From Arabidopsis thaliana (taxonomy: Eukaryota; Streptophyta; Magnoliopsida; Brassicales; Brassicaceae), in assembly GCF_000001735.4 (NCBI RefSeq), contig NC_003076.8, positions 4,030,001 to 4,094,000 of the forward strand: a DNA stretch of 64,000 bases, given 5' to 3'. The notes under the pieces are model-generated. The model worked only from the letters and a program-made list of their open reading frames with translations, was not told the DNA's origin and searched no databases. Shown here piece after piece: positions 1-12,844 of this stretch; position 1 is the first letter of the stretch, and each line of letters opens with the position of its first letter. The position numbers and the translations under genes are program-made.

Positions 1-58
1 TATTTCCGTGGAAACCAGAAAACAAATGAAACCAAAAGTGATATGTTAGGATTAAAAC

Positions 59-3000
59 CTTTGAGTAATTTTGGTCAAGAGCAATAGCAAGGCTGCAGTC
101 TGCAATAGCGTCAGAAAATTGACCAAGAGCCTTATATGCAGCTGCACGATTACAGAAACACACAGCTGTAAAAGGACGTGATTCCACATTGCAAGCCAGG
201 GCTGCTGTGTAATGTTCAACTGCTTCAGTGTGTCGTCCAGACTGAAAGGCTTCATTCCCTGCCGCCTGTGATTTGGTAGGAACATAATAAACGGCACGAA
301 AAATGAGTAGACAGCACAACTAATGTGTACTCTTTTTTTCGTACTATTTTATAATCACTTTAGTAGTACATGTAATTCACAGGCAGTTGGATTCTGAAAA
401 GGAGGTGTAGGTTCAGAGCAATAGACATCGAAGAAGAAGGCAATACCTTAAGGCGCAACAACTCACGTATAGTAGCAGCCAACGGAATGGAGGATTCAAG
501 AGTTTTGTTTCCTTCTCTGTATTGAGTAAGTAACAGACAAACGAGACCTGTCAGATTTCAGCTCATCTGACAAAAAGAAACGTAGAAGTTGTAATCTAAA
601 TCACCTTTTTGTAGCAGATAGTAGTTGTTCTTGCTTCTCTAGAGACGCAATCGCCTCCTCAAGCTTTCCCATATAGAAACTTGATTTAAGCATGAGATGA
701 CACTGCCAAATTCTAAAGTTTATGTCCTTGGGAGTGTCATGAGAATCTGGAGGAGAATTCTTTCCAGCCAAATCAACTGTCTGCTCACAAAGCTTTATTG
801 CTGCGTCATACTTCTCAAGCTGTCATAAAAAAAAAAGAGGTTTCTTGATCTGTTCCAGTAAGAAGTTATCAGAAGGTTTAAAATTACACTTTCATACCAT
901 CAAGAGCGCCTCTCCCTTCATAGTGAGTAACTTTTCAGAGTATGTACTTATCAAAAGAGAATCTTCCAATATTTCCAAAGCTTTTTCAGCATCAGTTAAT
1001 GTTCTAAGTTGCAAACGACGGCCAGCTTCATGCATGCATTCAGAAACTCTCTGCAAGACACAGACACTATTGATTGGTCAAAAAGAAGAACGTGTGATTG
1101 TCAATCTTCAGAATATGTAGAATATAGTAACTCGTATGAATAATAGTAAAGAGATATTCTGGAAATATATCAAATTCTGTACATAGTGACTGAAAAGATG
1201 GTCAATCTCTATCAAATAGAAAGCAGTAACTAAAACAGTATAGCATAAAGTAATTCTATCGCCACACATCTCAACGGAAAACATCAGCCATACAATTAGC
1301 ACGGTTCAGTCTAAATCCTAAATCAACTAATAATAATACAAAATCCAATTCACAGAATAAGGCTATGGGAAAAATAACTGTGCTACATGTGTCCTGTTCT
1401 CATGTGCTACAATATCCATAATCTAGAAGAGCTTACAAAGAACAGTGTCCCTTTAAAAGAAGAGAGAACTCTACCTGCGCCTTTTGTAGACCTTCAGAAG
1501 CCTCGACAATAATTTTACGGTCCACACAGATGTCACTTCCTGATTGCAAGCATTTTTTGAAATACCTGGATGCATCTTCAATCTCCCCAAGTGAAAGGTA
1601 ACAACTAGCAAGACAAAAAGCCAAAATCAGTCAATAAGACATCATAAAATGGTAAGATATTATTACTTATTGCTAGCTGAGAAAGAGCATGAACTAGCAA
1701 GGTATCCAGGACAACTCCAGCTTAGAGCATAAATGAGAAAAGATAACATACATTCATTTCTCAGTTCAAGCTCTCGTATCAAAACTAAAAGTCACTAATA
1801 AGACTTTTTGGCACGGCTCAATAGAAAATATAAGAAGTTTTAAGGAAGGTCGATATTTACTTTGCAGCTCTGACTTGAACTTTAAGGAAGTTGGAGTCTA
1901 TTGAAGAAGCCATCGTACAATCTGCTATTGCTTCTCTCATTCTTCCAAGGGCCATGCGTGTTGCAGCACGGTTGCTATAGCAAAGCATTAATGCCCTGAG
2001 ACAGTTTCTAGAAGTTTCGATTCTAGGCACTGAATCAATCCCTTGAGTGTAAGATTCCTCAGCTCTGGAAAGATCTCCAATTTTATAAGCATTGTTTCCT
2101 CTGGAGAAAAGGCATTCAAGAAAAGGTAAATTAAATATTAAGACAGAAACTAATGAAGCAACAATAACAACTAGACACTCAGAAGACTACAAGAACAATA
2201 AGTAGAAGAATTTAAATGCATAGAAATAGCAGACTTGTAAACAACCTTAATCGCCACTTTTCACATGCTTCTTGCGCTGCATTAGACACATCTTTTTCGA
2301 TTCGTGCTTTTTCCATCACAGAATTATTAATAGGCTTGTGTAGACGAGTAAGCGGATCCCTTTCACTGGGTTTCCCTGTGGAAAAATGTGACTGCACACC
2401 AGTTAACGGAGAATGTTGTGAAGATTTTAATGGTAGTGTAGCATTTGGAATTAGGATATATGGATCCTGCCCAAGTTTAATCGGGTTTTTCTTCCTATTG
2501 ATACGCTTCGAAGTTGATAGTGGCCCCTGCACTCCCGAAAATGATGAAGCAGAAAAGGTAAAGCTGGAGCTAGCAGCATCTGTATTAGAAAGGGAATGGT
2601 CATCATTTTCTTTCCTATCAGACTTATATCGTGAAGTAACCTCACTTTCTGAAGCTGTAGCAAAAGTTTCACTACTAGTTTCCATCTCTTCGGCTGCTGA
2701 TTTAAAACTTTCAGTTTCAGCTCCAGATATAGAATCTCCAGCAAGGTCTTCATGATCAGCACAATTCCCAGTATTAAATTCTTCAGCTTGATAGTTATTA
2801 ACTTCATCCCCCTCATTAATTTCCATCCTCTCGGTTGCAGCAACTAGCTCTGCATCAAACAAATAATTTGGAGCAGTAGGTGGTATATCAGCAGAAAATT
2901 CTCTACAAACTTCTGTCTCCTCATATGGAGAAATATCCATCGGTGAATACGCCTCAGGAGCCTCATTGCTTCCATTTGGAATAGCACTTTCTGCAAAAGC

Positions 3001-4086
3001 AAACTCACGTCCAATATTTAGCTGCACTTTCACAGGCTGCTTACCCCCTTTCCTTCTCGCTCTCGTAGTAGCCCCAACACTGTCCTTCTTCGCATTGAAC
3101 CCCAATTTCTGGTCCAAACTAGAAAATGGGTTTACTTTCGAATTAGGGGTCTTGAATTCCATAAAACCTGTCTTCACACTGTCTTGATTACTCACAAAAT
3201 TAAAATCTGAAGTATTTACTGTAGAGGACACATCATGGACATTTCTAGCATTCAGATTTTGACTTGGCTCTGTACCTACAAAACTATAGTTCATCGGACA
3301 TGAACTGTTAAAATCATGGACTTTCTTCTCATTTACACTTCCCTGAAATGAATCTCCAGAATGATTCCCATCAGTAGTCATACTTCCAACACTTAACTTT
3401 CTACTCAAATCATCAGATAGTATCTTCTCCCCAACATAATCCATAGACACTTTGGATTTGACGTTATTATTCTGTTTCTGATCAGTCCCCCTCTCCGAAA
3501 TATTCAACTTCTCCATACTTTCCTGGATCACGTGTCCTGTACTCCTCGAAGATGAATCAATAATCAGTTTATTACTTAACAGAGTTGGAAGTTCCACAGT
3601 TGCAAAAACGGAGTTATTGCTTCCCTTCTTTACACCAAAACTGAAGCTAGAATTCAAATTCTGCATATCTTCAGGAAGCCTTGAAGCCTTTCCTTCACTC
3701 TCAATTTTCAACCTTTCCATCTCTTCCATAACTCTTATCCCAATTTTTTCATCAGATTGCAATTTATCAACATGAGATGATCCACCAAATACAAAACCCT
3801 CATTGCTGCTCCGTCCAAATCCGATCTCACTAGGAGTTGGATCACCGGAAAAAGATCCACGGAAGTGAAACGGGTTAAAACTCTGACCCGGTAAGGAATC
3901 AGAAGTCCCCGAGGGCTTCAAATTCTGAGACTTTACTTGCCTTCTCACCTTAGAGAATCTAGGCTTAGAGAGACCAGAAGACGACCGTGGAAAAGGCGCA
4001 GAATTGAAACTCGCGTCAGGGTTATTATTGCTGCTGCTTCGACCCGCACCAGAGAAGGCGGGATTCAATTCGCCGAACTTGCTCAT
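59..4086 (-). CDS. TPR16: TPR-repeat / DnaJ-type co-chaperone, 5' part (continues off the left edge)
   Basis: Seven coding exons are readable on the minus strand: 4086-2246, 2100-1861, 1604-1475, 1050-898, 819-605, 516-447 and 265-59. They join in frame to 952 residues, then an intron runs off the window. The start is the ATG at 4086; an upstream in-frame TTG at 4119 is not credible. The first exon encodes about 613 residues of Ser/Asn/Phe-rich low complexity with scattered FG-type motifs (FVFGG, FSFG). From about residue 605 come TPR helices, including GNNAYKIGDLSRAEESYTQGI with downstream YSNRAATRMALGRMREAIADC. A second set lies in exon 7 (AAGNEAFQSGRHTEAVEHY, CNRAAAYKALGQFSDAIADC). Family knowledge: Arabidopsis TPR16 has such TPRs followed by a C-terminal DnaJ domain, which would contact Hsp70. 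The DnaJ part is outside the window, so that assignment is recall plus TPR similarity. Confidence 0.85.
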
Positions 4087-5890
4087 TGTAGATCCTCTAT
4101 GATTCAAAAATTGAGGCAAAAGCGAAAATCCTCAAGGAGAGAAGTAAGAGAGGTCAGGTCGGCGGCGACATGGGAGATAGATAGAAAGTCGTCGAAATCG
4201 GAAATGGAAAGTGGATATTGAAGAAGATACAATAGAATCAACAAGGGTATTGATAAATGTTGAATCTCTTTTCAGGAGATGGATCGATAAAGGAGAAGAA
4301 ATCAAGAAATTTTCAAATTAATGGCTGGATTCAAGGAGAGATATTGGGTCATCGTCCATTGTTGTTGTTGTTGCGGAACACAAGAAAGAAAGCAAAATTA
4401 AAAAATTAGTAATAAAAATAATTGCTTTGAATATGTCGCCGTCCTTACTTCCATTTTCTTCATCTTCCAAAAGACTTGTTTCAAAGACCTAAACCAACAT
4501 TTTTTCTGATTCAACAAAAAGAACAATCCTTTTTAATGCAAAATCTCAACTTTATTTTACTTTACTTTACACATCTTTTGGTATTTGTTCATTGGATTGG
4601 ACACGGGACCTCTGTTTTATAGTTGCAAAAGTTGCAATGTATGGTTCATTCCTCTCACTGTAATGAAATGATAATCTAATATCATTCACATATTTGTTAC
4701 TTATGCATATGTATGTGTTCTAAAATGGATCATGGGCCGTCGGAGGTAATTTGATGCCATAATAGTTCATGTTATGTGTTTGGTTTAGTTGGATAAACAA
4801 ATTTCTACACAACCAATGAAGTTTTTTCTTAAGTGAACAAGATTTAGAAATGTTTTACTTTTTTTGCTCTAGTTACTTACTACTAGTTAGATCTATTAAA
4901 ACTTTATTCATTTCAACGCTGACGAAAATGATGGTTAGCTACTAGATATTATTGGGTTTGTGTTTATCGTCTAGGACTCTAATATTTCACAAACATTTTT
5001 TTATATGTAAGCACCAATTATATGATTACTATTTTTTTAAAAATCACTATTATTTGTGAACATAAACGGTAAGCCCAAATAGTTCAAGGCCTATGAGAAA
5101 CTAACTATGAAGATCGCTAAGAACTTTGAACACTATCTATACTTTTTTTTTGAGAAAATAACACTAACTATATTTATATACTATGCTACTAAACATGGAA
5201 GATATGGTTCACATATGTACAAAACAAGAGTCCAAAAAGGAATGAGATTTTGTCTAAAGCTATGACTTGTATAGAAGGGCTCGTAGATACTTAGATACTT
5301 AAGAAACGGCTTAATATGATAAAGTTACAGAACCCTCTATTCTTTTGTTACATCAGAGACTCTTGTGGTTTGTTACCCACATAAACCGGAACAATCACAT
5401 GAGCAACCGATATTAGAAGCAAACAGATAGAAGCAGAAGAAATGAAAGTTCCAAAATAGATCGTCTTTAAAGTATGTCTTACGCATCCGTTTGTTAGTAG
5501 TATAGTATCACCTGAGGAAACTTGCGATCTTCATACCATATTATCATATCTCCTACGTTCTTTCTGTTCTCCATATATATATAGATATATATAACTTAGC
5601 TATACATATACATCATCCTACTTCCTTGTGTATGCTTGTTTACTTTGTCTGCACACAGACAAAACCAAGAACAAGACACAAACATCAAACACTATGAACT
5701 CATTCCCTACTGCTTCAATATTGATAAGATGGCTTACCTTTATTACATACACTTCGGTAGCCTCATCTTATCCATAAGAAAAAACCTGCGTCCAAAACAA
5801 GGAATGCTGTTATCCATATATAACTCGAAAGACGTATGGGGACAAGATTAGAAAGTACACTAACCCTTGGCATTTATGAGGTGAAATAGC
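4087..5890. other. Intergenic: leader/promoter of the TPR gene and 3' flank of the CCCH-RRM gene
   Basis: The first 300 bases left of the TPR gene start codon are probable leader and promoter. The rest is AT-rich sequence with no supported gene. The stretch next to 5890 is the likely 3' UTR of the CCCH-RRM gene. Confidence 0.6.
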
Positions 5891-8604
5891 CTACTGCATC
5901 AGATTATTGGTAGTGACTGGTGGTTCATGGTCATTTTCATTAGTAGAGGAGACTCCAACTTTTGCATTAGTTTCAGCAGAATCATCGGTTTTGTGATCAT
6001 CGGTAGATGATGCAGAAGGGAAGAGGTTACTAGGAAGAACAAGCTCAATGGTGCTTCCAGAATCGGGATCAAGCAATTCACTCTTGTTAGTCTCTTCTTT
6101 TGCACCGTTTGAGTAGCTATTGTTAACACTCATTGGGTTGACTACTGGGTAAGGATGCAGCTCCAAGGTATCATCAGTTACTGCCACAACACAAAGTAAC
6201 AACATTAAAGAGACTGGAATAACAGTTGATCAGCAAGAATATTATCCCTTTTACATTCAAAAATAGCATTGTTCAGTTCACCAACCTTTTAAAGCATCTG
6301 CACCGTTAAGTTCAGATTGAAAATCAGGGCTTTGATTGCCGGCAGATGAAAAATAACCAGGAGACCCCACAGAAAAGCTACGGTGATGATTCAGCGTTAC
6401 ACTATTCTTGAACTCAGGAAGCTGTAAATTAATGAAACGTCTTCTTTCGAGTTCAATAGCCCTCAGGAGATCAGCCTGCTCTATTTTCCTTCTCATCATC
6501 TCACGTCTCTCATACAACATCTTTGAACCTAGTACATAAACGAAAATAAGTTACTGAACAGAAAAATGGAGAAAGTAAAAGAAATCTAAACTGGACTTCC
6601 AAAATAAATAAAGAAGGATACTAACCAAGGTGGAAATCAGACTGTTCTCTAGGATCAATCCCAGATGGACTGGAGCACGGGGAGTAATTTCCTCGCTCAA
6701 TCTGCTGTTGTAGCAGTTGCTGTTGCTTCCTATTATCATTTAATTTACAATGACACATTGAAACCCAAAGAAGTACAGCGAGAAAGAAATTTGAAGAGAA
6801 GAAAAAAAACAAAAAACAAACCATACTTGTCCAAGACTTTGCCTTTTTCTTTGTAAGGTTTGACAAGAACCCGTGAGTCGCAAATGAAATGGGGATTCCC
6901 TCTAGCTAGTACAACTTTCACTGTCTCGGGATGAGCAAATGAAACAAAGCCAAACATACGCTTCTGTTGGTATGGGATCCGCACATCTTGGACTGTTCCA
7001 AAGAGGCTTCATAGACAACAAATCAATAATGTTATTTTCTCAAACGCCACATCCATGAATTGTCAGACATCAATTAACCAAAGAACAACTGATTAATCAA
7101 TACTACTTATTTGCCAATTCTTCCATATAAATATACAAGAACGAGCACTTGTTAGACAGAGATGGTTGTCCAGTAATACCTGAAATATGTAGCAACATCC
7201 TCATCCTTAAACGTGCTGTCAGCTGGGAATGTCAAGTAAATCTGTCTAGATGCCGAATTTGACTGATCACCTAAATGCATTGCCAGCTCCATCCTCTCAA
7301 GCCGTCCTGGGCTGCTGCTCCAAAATCTTTCATCACCAAAAGGCAGTCCACCATCTCTGCATCGAGGAGAAAGCATTAATACTTATAGAAACTAACAATC
7401 ATACAGCCCGTCCAAGAAACAAAGTTGCATCCACGGAACTAAAGCTGGAAAATTGCTGACAAAACAACCAAGAGCCAAGTAGATAGTAGCAAACAGAAAG
7501 CGGCATGCAACACAAGGAAGACAATATACAGAAAGGAATAAGGACAATACATAAAAATCTCTAGGTACATTTATTCAAGCTATATCAGGACCAATTCCGA
7601 CTATAGTGAAACACACTGACTGGGATTAGTTCTATTCAATTTTACCTTTGAGCATGCTGCTGCAAGAGAAAGTCCATTCTTTTCTCGTATGGCAACTGGG
7701 GAGCCCGACCCAGGATTTGAGAAGCCAACCTCTGCTGCTGGTAAGCCAATTTCAGCCTCATCATCTCCTCGTGCTGCCTAACAAAGTTCTCCATTTTCCT
7801 AGGCGAGTCAGCGACAATGCCATTACCATCCATATTATCCGGATATCCACCGTGGATAAACTTGCAGCTTTCTCCATTCTTGCACAAACCTCTACTAAAA
7901 TACACACATGGTTTGCATCCACCACCAAATCCATCATCTCCGGACACAAAAGACGCATCACAAGAGAAACTCCTCCTGTGCAGATGGGTTTCACCATCAC
8001 CATCTACAGAGTAATCCAAAGGAATGCTAGGATCCACAAGATCCTCGGTTTTAGAACAAGAATCGTCGAGAAACGAAAGGCAATCATTAAGCTGCTGATC
8101 ATCAAGTAAATCAGCACCACCAGCAGCGTCAGCACTACCAGAATGTGTAGCAGAAAGTCCATTGCTTTGGTGAGAGCTAAAGGGTTTCGAGATCGGAGTG
8201 TGTTTAGGGGAAATGTGGGGGTTATTCCCATTATTACCGTTGATACAGTTGTTGAATGACCAAGGAGAGGTAGAAGAAGGAGAAGACGGAGAGTTTCTAC
8301 GGAAATCCATAAACCCATTGGAGTGAGAGCTTCCTCTTCCGTTAAGAGGAGGACGACAGATAGGATTCAACGGAGAAGGAGACGTCGGAGTAGAAGAAGG
8401 CGAGTTGTTGGAGAAAATCCCCAAGAGACTCTTCACTTTCGAAATAGTCGACTGCAAAATCGATTCAGGTCCACGAGCCAGATGCATCAAGTCTCTATCA
8501 CCAAAATCATGTAAAAGCAAATACCCAATAATCTTAGGAGCATAATCTGGCTCCAAGCTTCGAATTTTCGTCAAAAGCAAAGATGTCGCGTCACCGGAAT
8601 CCAT
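5891..8604 (-). CDS. CCCH zinc finger + RRM RNA-binding protein (AtC3H55-like)
   Basis: Six coding exons: 8604-7646, 7356-7180, 7006-6827, 6729-6626, 6528-6286 and 6180-5891. They sum to 1953 nt, giving 650 aa ending in NNLMQ. Residues about 8-62 ([16 protein letters not shown] through [13 protein letters not shown]) look like an MLLE/PABC-type helical module. One C-x7-C-x5-C-x3-H finger lies at residues 233-251 ([11 protein letters not shown]). An RRM spans about 357-430, with RNP2 as IYLTF and RNP1 as RMFGFVSF. A basic helix ([25 protein letters not shown]) follows. The tail is acidic and Ser-rich. The Ser/Asn/Pro-rich linkers suggest disorder. The role is inferred to be cytoplasmic mRNA binding or decay; no target is visible. 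The gene symbol (C3H55) is recalled, not proven. Confidence 0.9.
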
Positions 8605-10801
8605 GGTTATATAAAGGTTACACCTTTCTTCTTCCCCAGTTGATAAAAAAAAACAAAACTTTGATTTAGGGTTTCAAAAGATTAGAGATTTAGAAGAGAA
8701 AGTAGATAAGAGAAAGAGGGAAGAAGATCCTCTCCCTCCGTCCTCTTCGCTCGCTTCTGTTTTGATTTTTTTTTTTCTTTTTGGTTTTGAATCTCACTCA
8801 CTCTCTCACTTACTCACTCCTATCTTTATCGCTCCAGTTGGTGCTCTCTCCTTACTGGTAAAGACCACTTGGGGAAATGTTCTTCTTTTTATTTATTTCT
8901 ATTCAACTTTCTAGGAAACTGTAATTCCCCATAATTTTATTTATTACGGAAATTTTTGATGCTCTTGCTTTATTTATACAGACTCTGTTTGGTAATTTCT
9001 GGATTGTTTTTCTTATACGAACAATGTAGGTTTGACGAGTAATAATGGATCTATATTACAATATTCAATTGTGAGGTCAAATATATAAAGTGTCTGTGAT
9101 TAACAAATCATTTGCTGTCGATTTTATTTAACACCTAAGCAATACAGTGAATATTCTTTTCTCATTTTGTCCTATATGGAAAGCCACATATTTTATCAGT
9201 TAAATTCTATATGAAAAAAAAGAATTTAACATTTATTAAGATTGCAAAAGATTTAATTTAGAAAGAAAATTTAGTTGCCTTTTTCAATGATGGAGAATAT
9301 ATTTGTTTTTAGGAAAAAAGTGTAAATTGTTTAAGAAATAAAATAATTTTTAGATTTTATGATAAAAAAATCTACAGGTACTGTTAAATCAGTGTCAGAG
9401 AGATAGGGAGAGCGCGTGTGGTGTTGATGCCAACTTTTTAGACAGCCTTTTTACAGGCGGTGTGTTTCACGCTCGCGCGTGAGGTTAAATCTCTTTTTTC
9501 TTCTCTGTTTTAACTTTTGAGGGAATCTCACGATCACCGATTTTTTTCACTGCTCCGTTTACGTTAAATTTTTACGGTCGTAAGAAATAATTGAACGGTC
9601 GTGATCATCGGAACAAGAAAATAATTTTGGGTGTGTTTTTGTCTCCGATGATCATGTGTGTGTGTCGTTTTGGGATCAACCGGTTTATTTCTGTTATAGG
9701 TTTTTTCCCGCGGGACCTTTTTAATGAAAATTTTGGCAATAAGTCAATAGTAATGACAACTTATGTGTCGGAGAATTTTCAACCTCGTTATTATGTTTAT
9801 TTTGAGGATCGAAATAGCCTTCTTGTATCCTTAAATACAAAACGAGATTGAATGTGTTGTAAAAAAGAAGATGCTCAAGTTTATGATTTGTGGACTTTAG
9901 TCCATTTATGGGCATTGGTACAAATACAAATAATCAAAGCATGGGATACAAGTGACCGATCCAATTTGTTATGGTTCACCACATCTGTAAAGAGATTTAT
10001 GTCTTTGAGTTTTCTTTCACTTGGATAACAAATGTAGTAAAATAAAAAATCCAAATGACAATATACAATTTAATTTAGTATTAAAAACTGTGAAAATTGT
10101 TTGTTTAATAGGTTACCTTGTTTGTCAATCACAATCTAAGATATTGTTGAAATCACCTCATATCTATACTTAACATTGACTTAAACATTATATTTATGAG
10201 TTGTTTCAATGACAGACTGACGATGCTTCTTTCAGATCCGATACAATACATGATAATGATACAAATTAGGGTGAAAAGAATATCGCAGATGTGAGTTTAT
10301 GATCTTATAGATCTGAATTGACAAGGTTGGGGTAATTTGAATGTTTCAAACTTTTTATTTTGGTAGCAATGTAATTTTTATTTCATTCTTTTTGAAAAGA
10401 GATGTTGAACGTTCTTCACAGTTTATGTTACATGCGGCACAATAACATTTATTTCGTTTGATATGTTTTCTTTGCACCGTGTATTCCGTTGTCATAAGTC
10501 TCTAATTGAATAAAACTTAAATTAGACCAAGTATCTATCAATGTATCTCATAAAATATATAGTGGAAGAAAAGAGTTGGTTATTGAAATGTTAAATTACT
10601 ATGTTTAGGAGAGTTATCGCATGAGAATTGACAAGCAGTAAATTTATGCATGCGACATTTTCTTTTCTAGTATTTGTTATGTCTTGAATTTCCTTTTAAC
10701 TAGATGGTAGAATTAATAAAATAAAAATTCAATTAATCTAAGCAACCTTATACCGAGACCTTTTTTTTGTTTGTTGTTAGTGTTGCCCAATATTATACAT
10801 G
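8605..10801. other. Intergenic: leader of CCCH-RRM gene, then AT-rich DNA
   Basis: Bases 8605-8870 are the probable 5' leader and promoter of the CCCH-RRM gene, with CT-rich stretches. From 8870 to 10800 the DNA is AT-rich. Small open frames such as 9591-9851 show no family resemblance or splice context, so I see no gene. Confidence 0.6.
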
Positions 10802-11128
10802 TGTCTCCGGTTTCAGGGTCTTGTGCACAGAGTAACAAATCGATGTGGAGATGCATGCGCTTGCATCCCTTAGAAACAGAGGAAGATTGTCAAGGAGGAA
10901 GAGGAGTTATGTTGTTTATGGACATGTCAAGTGAAGATGCAAGAGATTTCTGAGTGTGGAGGTTCTTTTCAAGAGCTGGATCAGATGAGACATTTCTTGG
11001 GAATGTTGGAATGTCTTGAAACTGTGAAAGTTGGTGTTGTGGACGCAGACAACAACAGTAAGCTCTTGCGAGCTAATCTGCTGTCTCTCCCCAAACTTTC
11101 ATCAGAATGCAACATCCAATTCATCTGA
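10802..11128 (+). pseudogene. F-box/FBD family C-terminal fragment (pseudogene)
   Basis: One reading frame, broken by a TAG near 10871, encodes the end of an Arabidopsis FBD-type F-box protein. It reads GDACACIP, stop, KQRKIVKEEEELCCLWTCQV, then an intact stretch with QELDQMRHFLGMLECLETVK and an end in LPKLSSECNIQFI. FBD domains typically carry a QM.HFL...LE.VKV pattern and finish with LPR.SS.C.I.F. No F-box or LRR portion is found upstream on this strand, so the copy is 5' truncated. A-rich tracts begin about 50 bases after the stop codon, which would fit a retroposed 3' end. A residual short gene cannot be excluded. Confidence 0.65.
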
Positions 11129-11166
11129 CATTTTCTTTCCTTTATATCAATAAGGTTGGTTACAAT

Positions 11167-11244
11167 CTGTTACTTTAAAAAAAAAAAAAGATAGATAACA
11201 CTAAGTATGATGCCACACCAAAAAAAAAAAAAAAAAAGTAACAG
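11167..11244. repeat. 78-bp segment with 10-bp inverted ends around two A-tracts
   Basis: CTGTTACTTT (11167-11176) is the exact reverse complement of AAAGTAACAG (11235-11244). Inside are a 13-base A run (11177-11189) and an 18-base A run (11220-11237). The segment lies between the FBD fragment and the PIG-Y-like gene, whose stop is at 11252. Confidence 0.7.
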
Positions 11245-11251
11245 TGATATA

Positions 11252-11604
11252 TCATGCGTGCTTGAAGAGCTTCATGCTAAGCCAATGAAAGTAAACAGCA
11301 ACCAGAAGAGCTGGTAGAGTCAGTGGAGCCAAGAAGCAGTAGTACCTGAAGAATGTTTTTATATGAAATATAAATCATGAGATGACATACACGTAACAGA
11401 TATCAACATGATGGATATCAATATAACAAGAATGATATATGCAAACAAACATTAGCATGGAACAAGAGTGTACCTGTCATTCTGAATAGCTTGGATAATG
11501 GGATTGTCAGAGAGTGGAAACAATTTAGACACTATAGCTACAAACACAAATCCAACAAATGAAACGCAACCAACGATCACTAATAAGCCTCCCCAAAACT
11601 TCAT
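11252..11604 (-). CDS. PIG-Y-like small membrane subunit of the GPI-GlcNAc transferase
   Basis: Two coding exons, 11604-11474 and 11345-11252, join to 225 nt and 74 aa. The protein starts MKFWGGLLVIVGCVSFVGF and ends FHWLSMKLFKHA. Two hydrophobic segments (about residues 5-28 and 48-65) flank a short polar loop with DRYYC. The length and the C-terminal pattern (L.P.T.P....FH...KLF+H) match PIG-Y, the roughly 70-aa subunit of the ER complex that starts GPI-anchor synthesis by moving GlcNAc to phosphatidylinositol. I chose the ATG at 11604 because upstream in-frame sequence has no hydrophobic or conserved character. A GTAAGT donor near 12037 suggests a 5'-UTR intron. The assignment is by pattern, not by search. 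Confidence 0.7.
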
Positions 11605-12844
11605 TCTCAAGACCCCCGAAGTTCTCAGTGTTTCATTCAAAGCATTCTCTGTTGTCCAAGTAGCATCATGTAACTCCTTATGTCCGGTAACAGAGATAAT
11701 ATTATAGTGCTTGAATTCGTTAAAGGAAGAATATGTGTTAAAGTCGTTATCAGAGTATAGAGTAATCACCAATTAGCATAAAATCCTAAAATCTGGAAAT
11801 CTTAATTATAACAAAATTCATTATCATATTAAGCCAAAGTTTCATTCTTTCCAATAGACCCATACCCTTAAACTTAATATGTTTGTATCTCAAGTATTAT
11901 CAGCTAAAATATGAAGCCTAAACCTCCCAGATTCATAAGAAGACTACCAAAGGCATCATCAAAATCCCTAAACTAGAAAAGCGACTGGAACCAAAACTAA
12001 ACTGTGAGAGAGAATGAAGGAAGCGGCACCAACTTACATCGATTCCCCTGAAAGAGAGCAGAGCACAGACAGACACCGAAGATCGCAAACCAAACAAGAA
12101 GACGGTTGAAGAAGAAGAGACCAAACCGGCGAACCAGAGCGGCGAACCAGAGCCAGCAATATCAAAATACCTAAACCATCATCATTTACCCAAATCGGAC
12201 TGATTATCAATCTAACCGGTTTAATCCGAACCAGCAAACTAATGTCCTCAAACGGGTTTGGGTAGGCCAAAATATAGGCCAACTTGGGCCAGTCTTATTT
12301 TCCAAAATACACAAGTTTTGGGTTTAATTATTTCTCTTTCTTCATCGGGCCATAGAGAAAGCCCAATACATATCGGGAAGTCGAAGAACAATACATTTTA
12401 TCAAACCAACCAAAGGATCTTCTTGCGATGAATTTAAATGCACTTTATCAAATACATAACTAAATAACACTGTATATCAAAAAAGAAAAATTATGTATAT
12501 CGCCTTACCTTTAAAATACATTCAAGAATACAGTACTGATGTAGAAAGTGCATAACTGTATATGTAAATGAAATGATTTACATGCAGTTATGCATATAGG
12601 CAGCATGAATATTGTTTTATCATCTCATTTCTTGGCTTTTATTTTTTAAAACTTTTGTCCTTTTTTTCTAAAACGAGAAAGTTTCAGTGCTTTAAAATTA
12701 ATGATGAACACCTGCTAGCTTTAACATCCAAATCACATGATTTATGCACATCAGCTCTCATGATCAACATTCCCCTCTCTCTTTTTGGTTTTTAATACAA
12801 TTCGCCTCTACTTTAGTAACTAACTATTTCTAAACGTCTATATG
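11605..12844. other. Intergenic: leader of PIG-Y-like gene and promoter of the DUF604 gene
   Basis: The left third is the probable spliced 5' leader and promoter of the PIG-Y-like gene. The remainder is AT-rich with no supported coding sequence. Confidence 0.55.

Noticed and set aside
2216..2755. 179-codon plus-strand frame opposite the TPR gene
   Set aside because: Antisense shadow of exon 1; no family features and the minus-strand frame joins in phase with TPR exons.
9591..9851. 86-codon plus-strand frame
   Set aside because: AT-rich chance ORF from a non-ATG start, without recognisable motifs or splice context.
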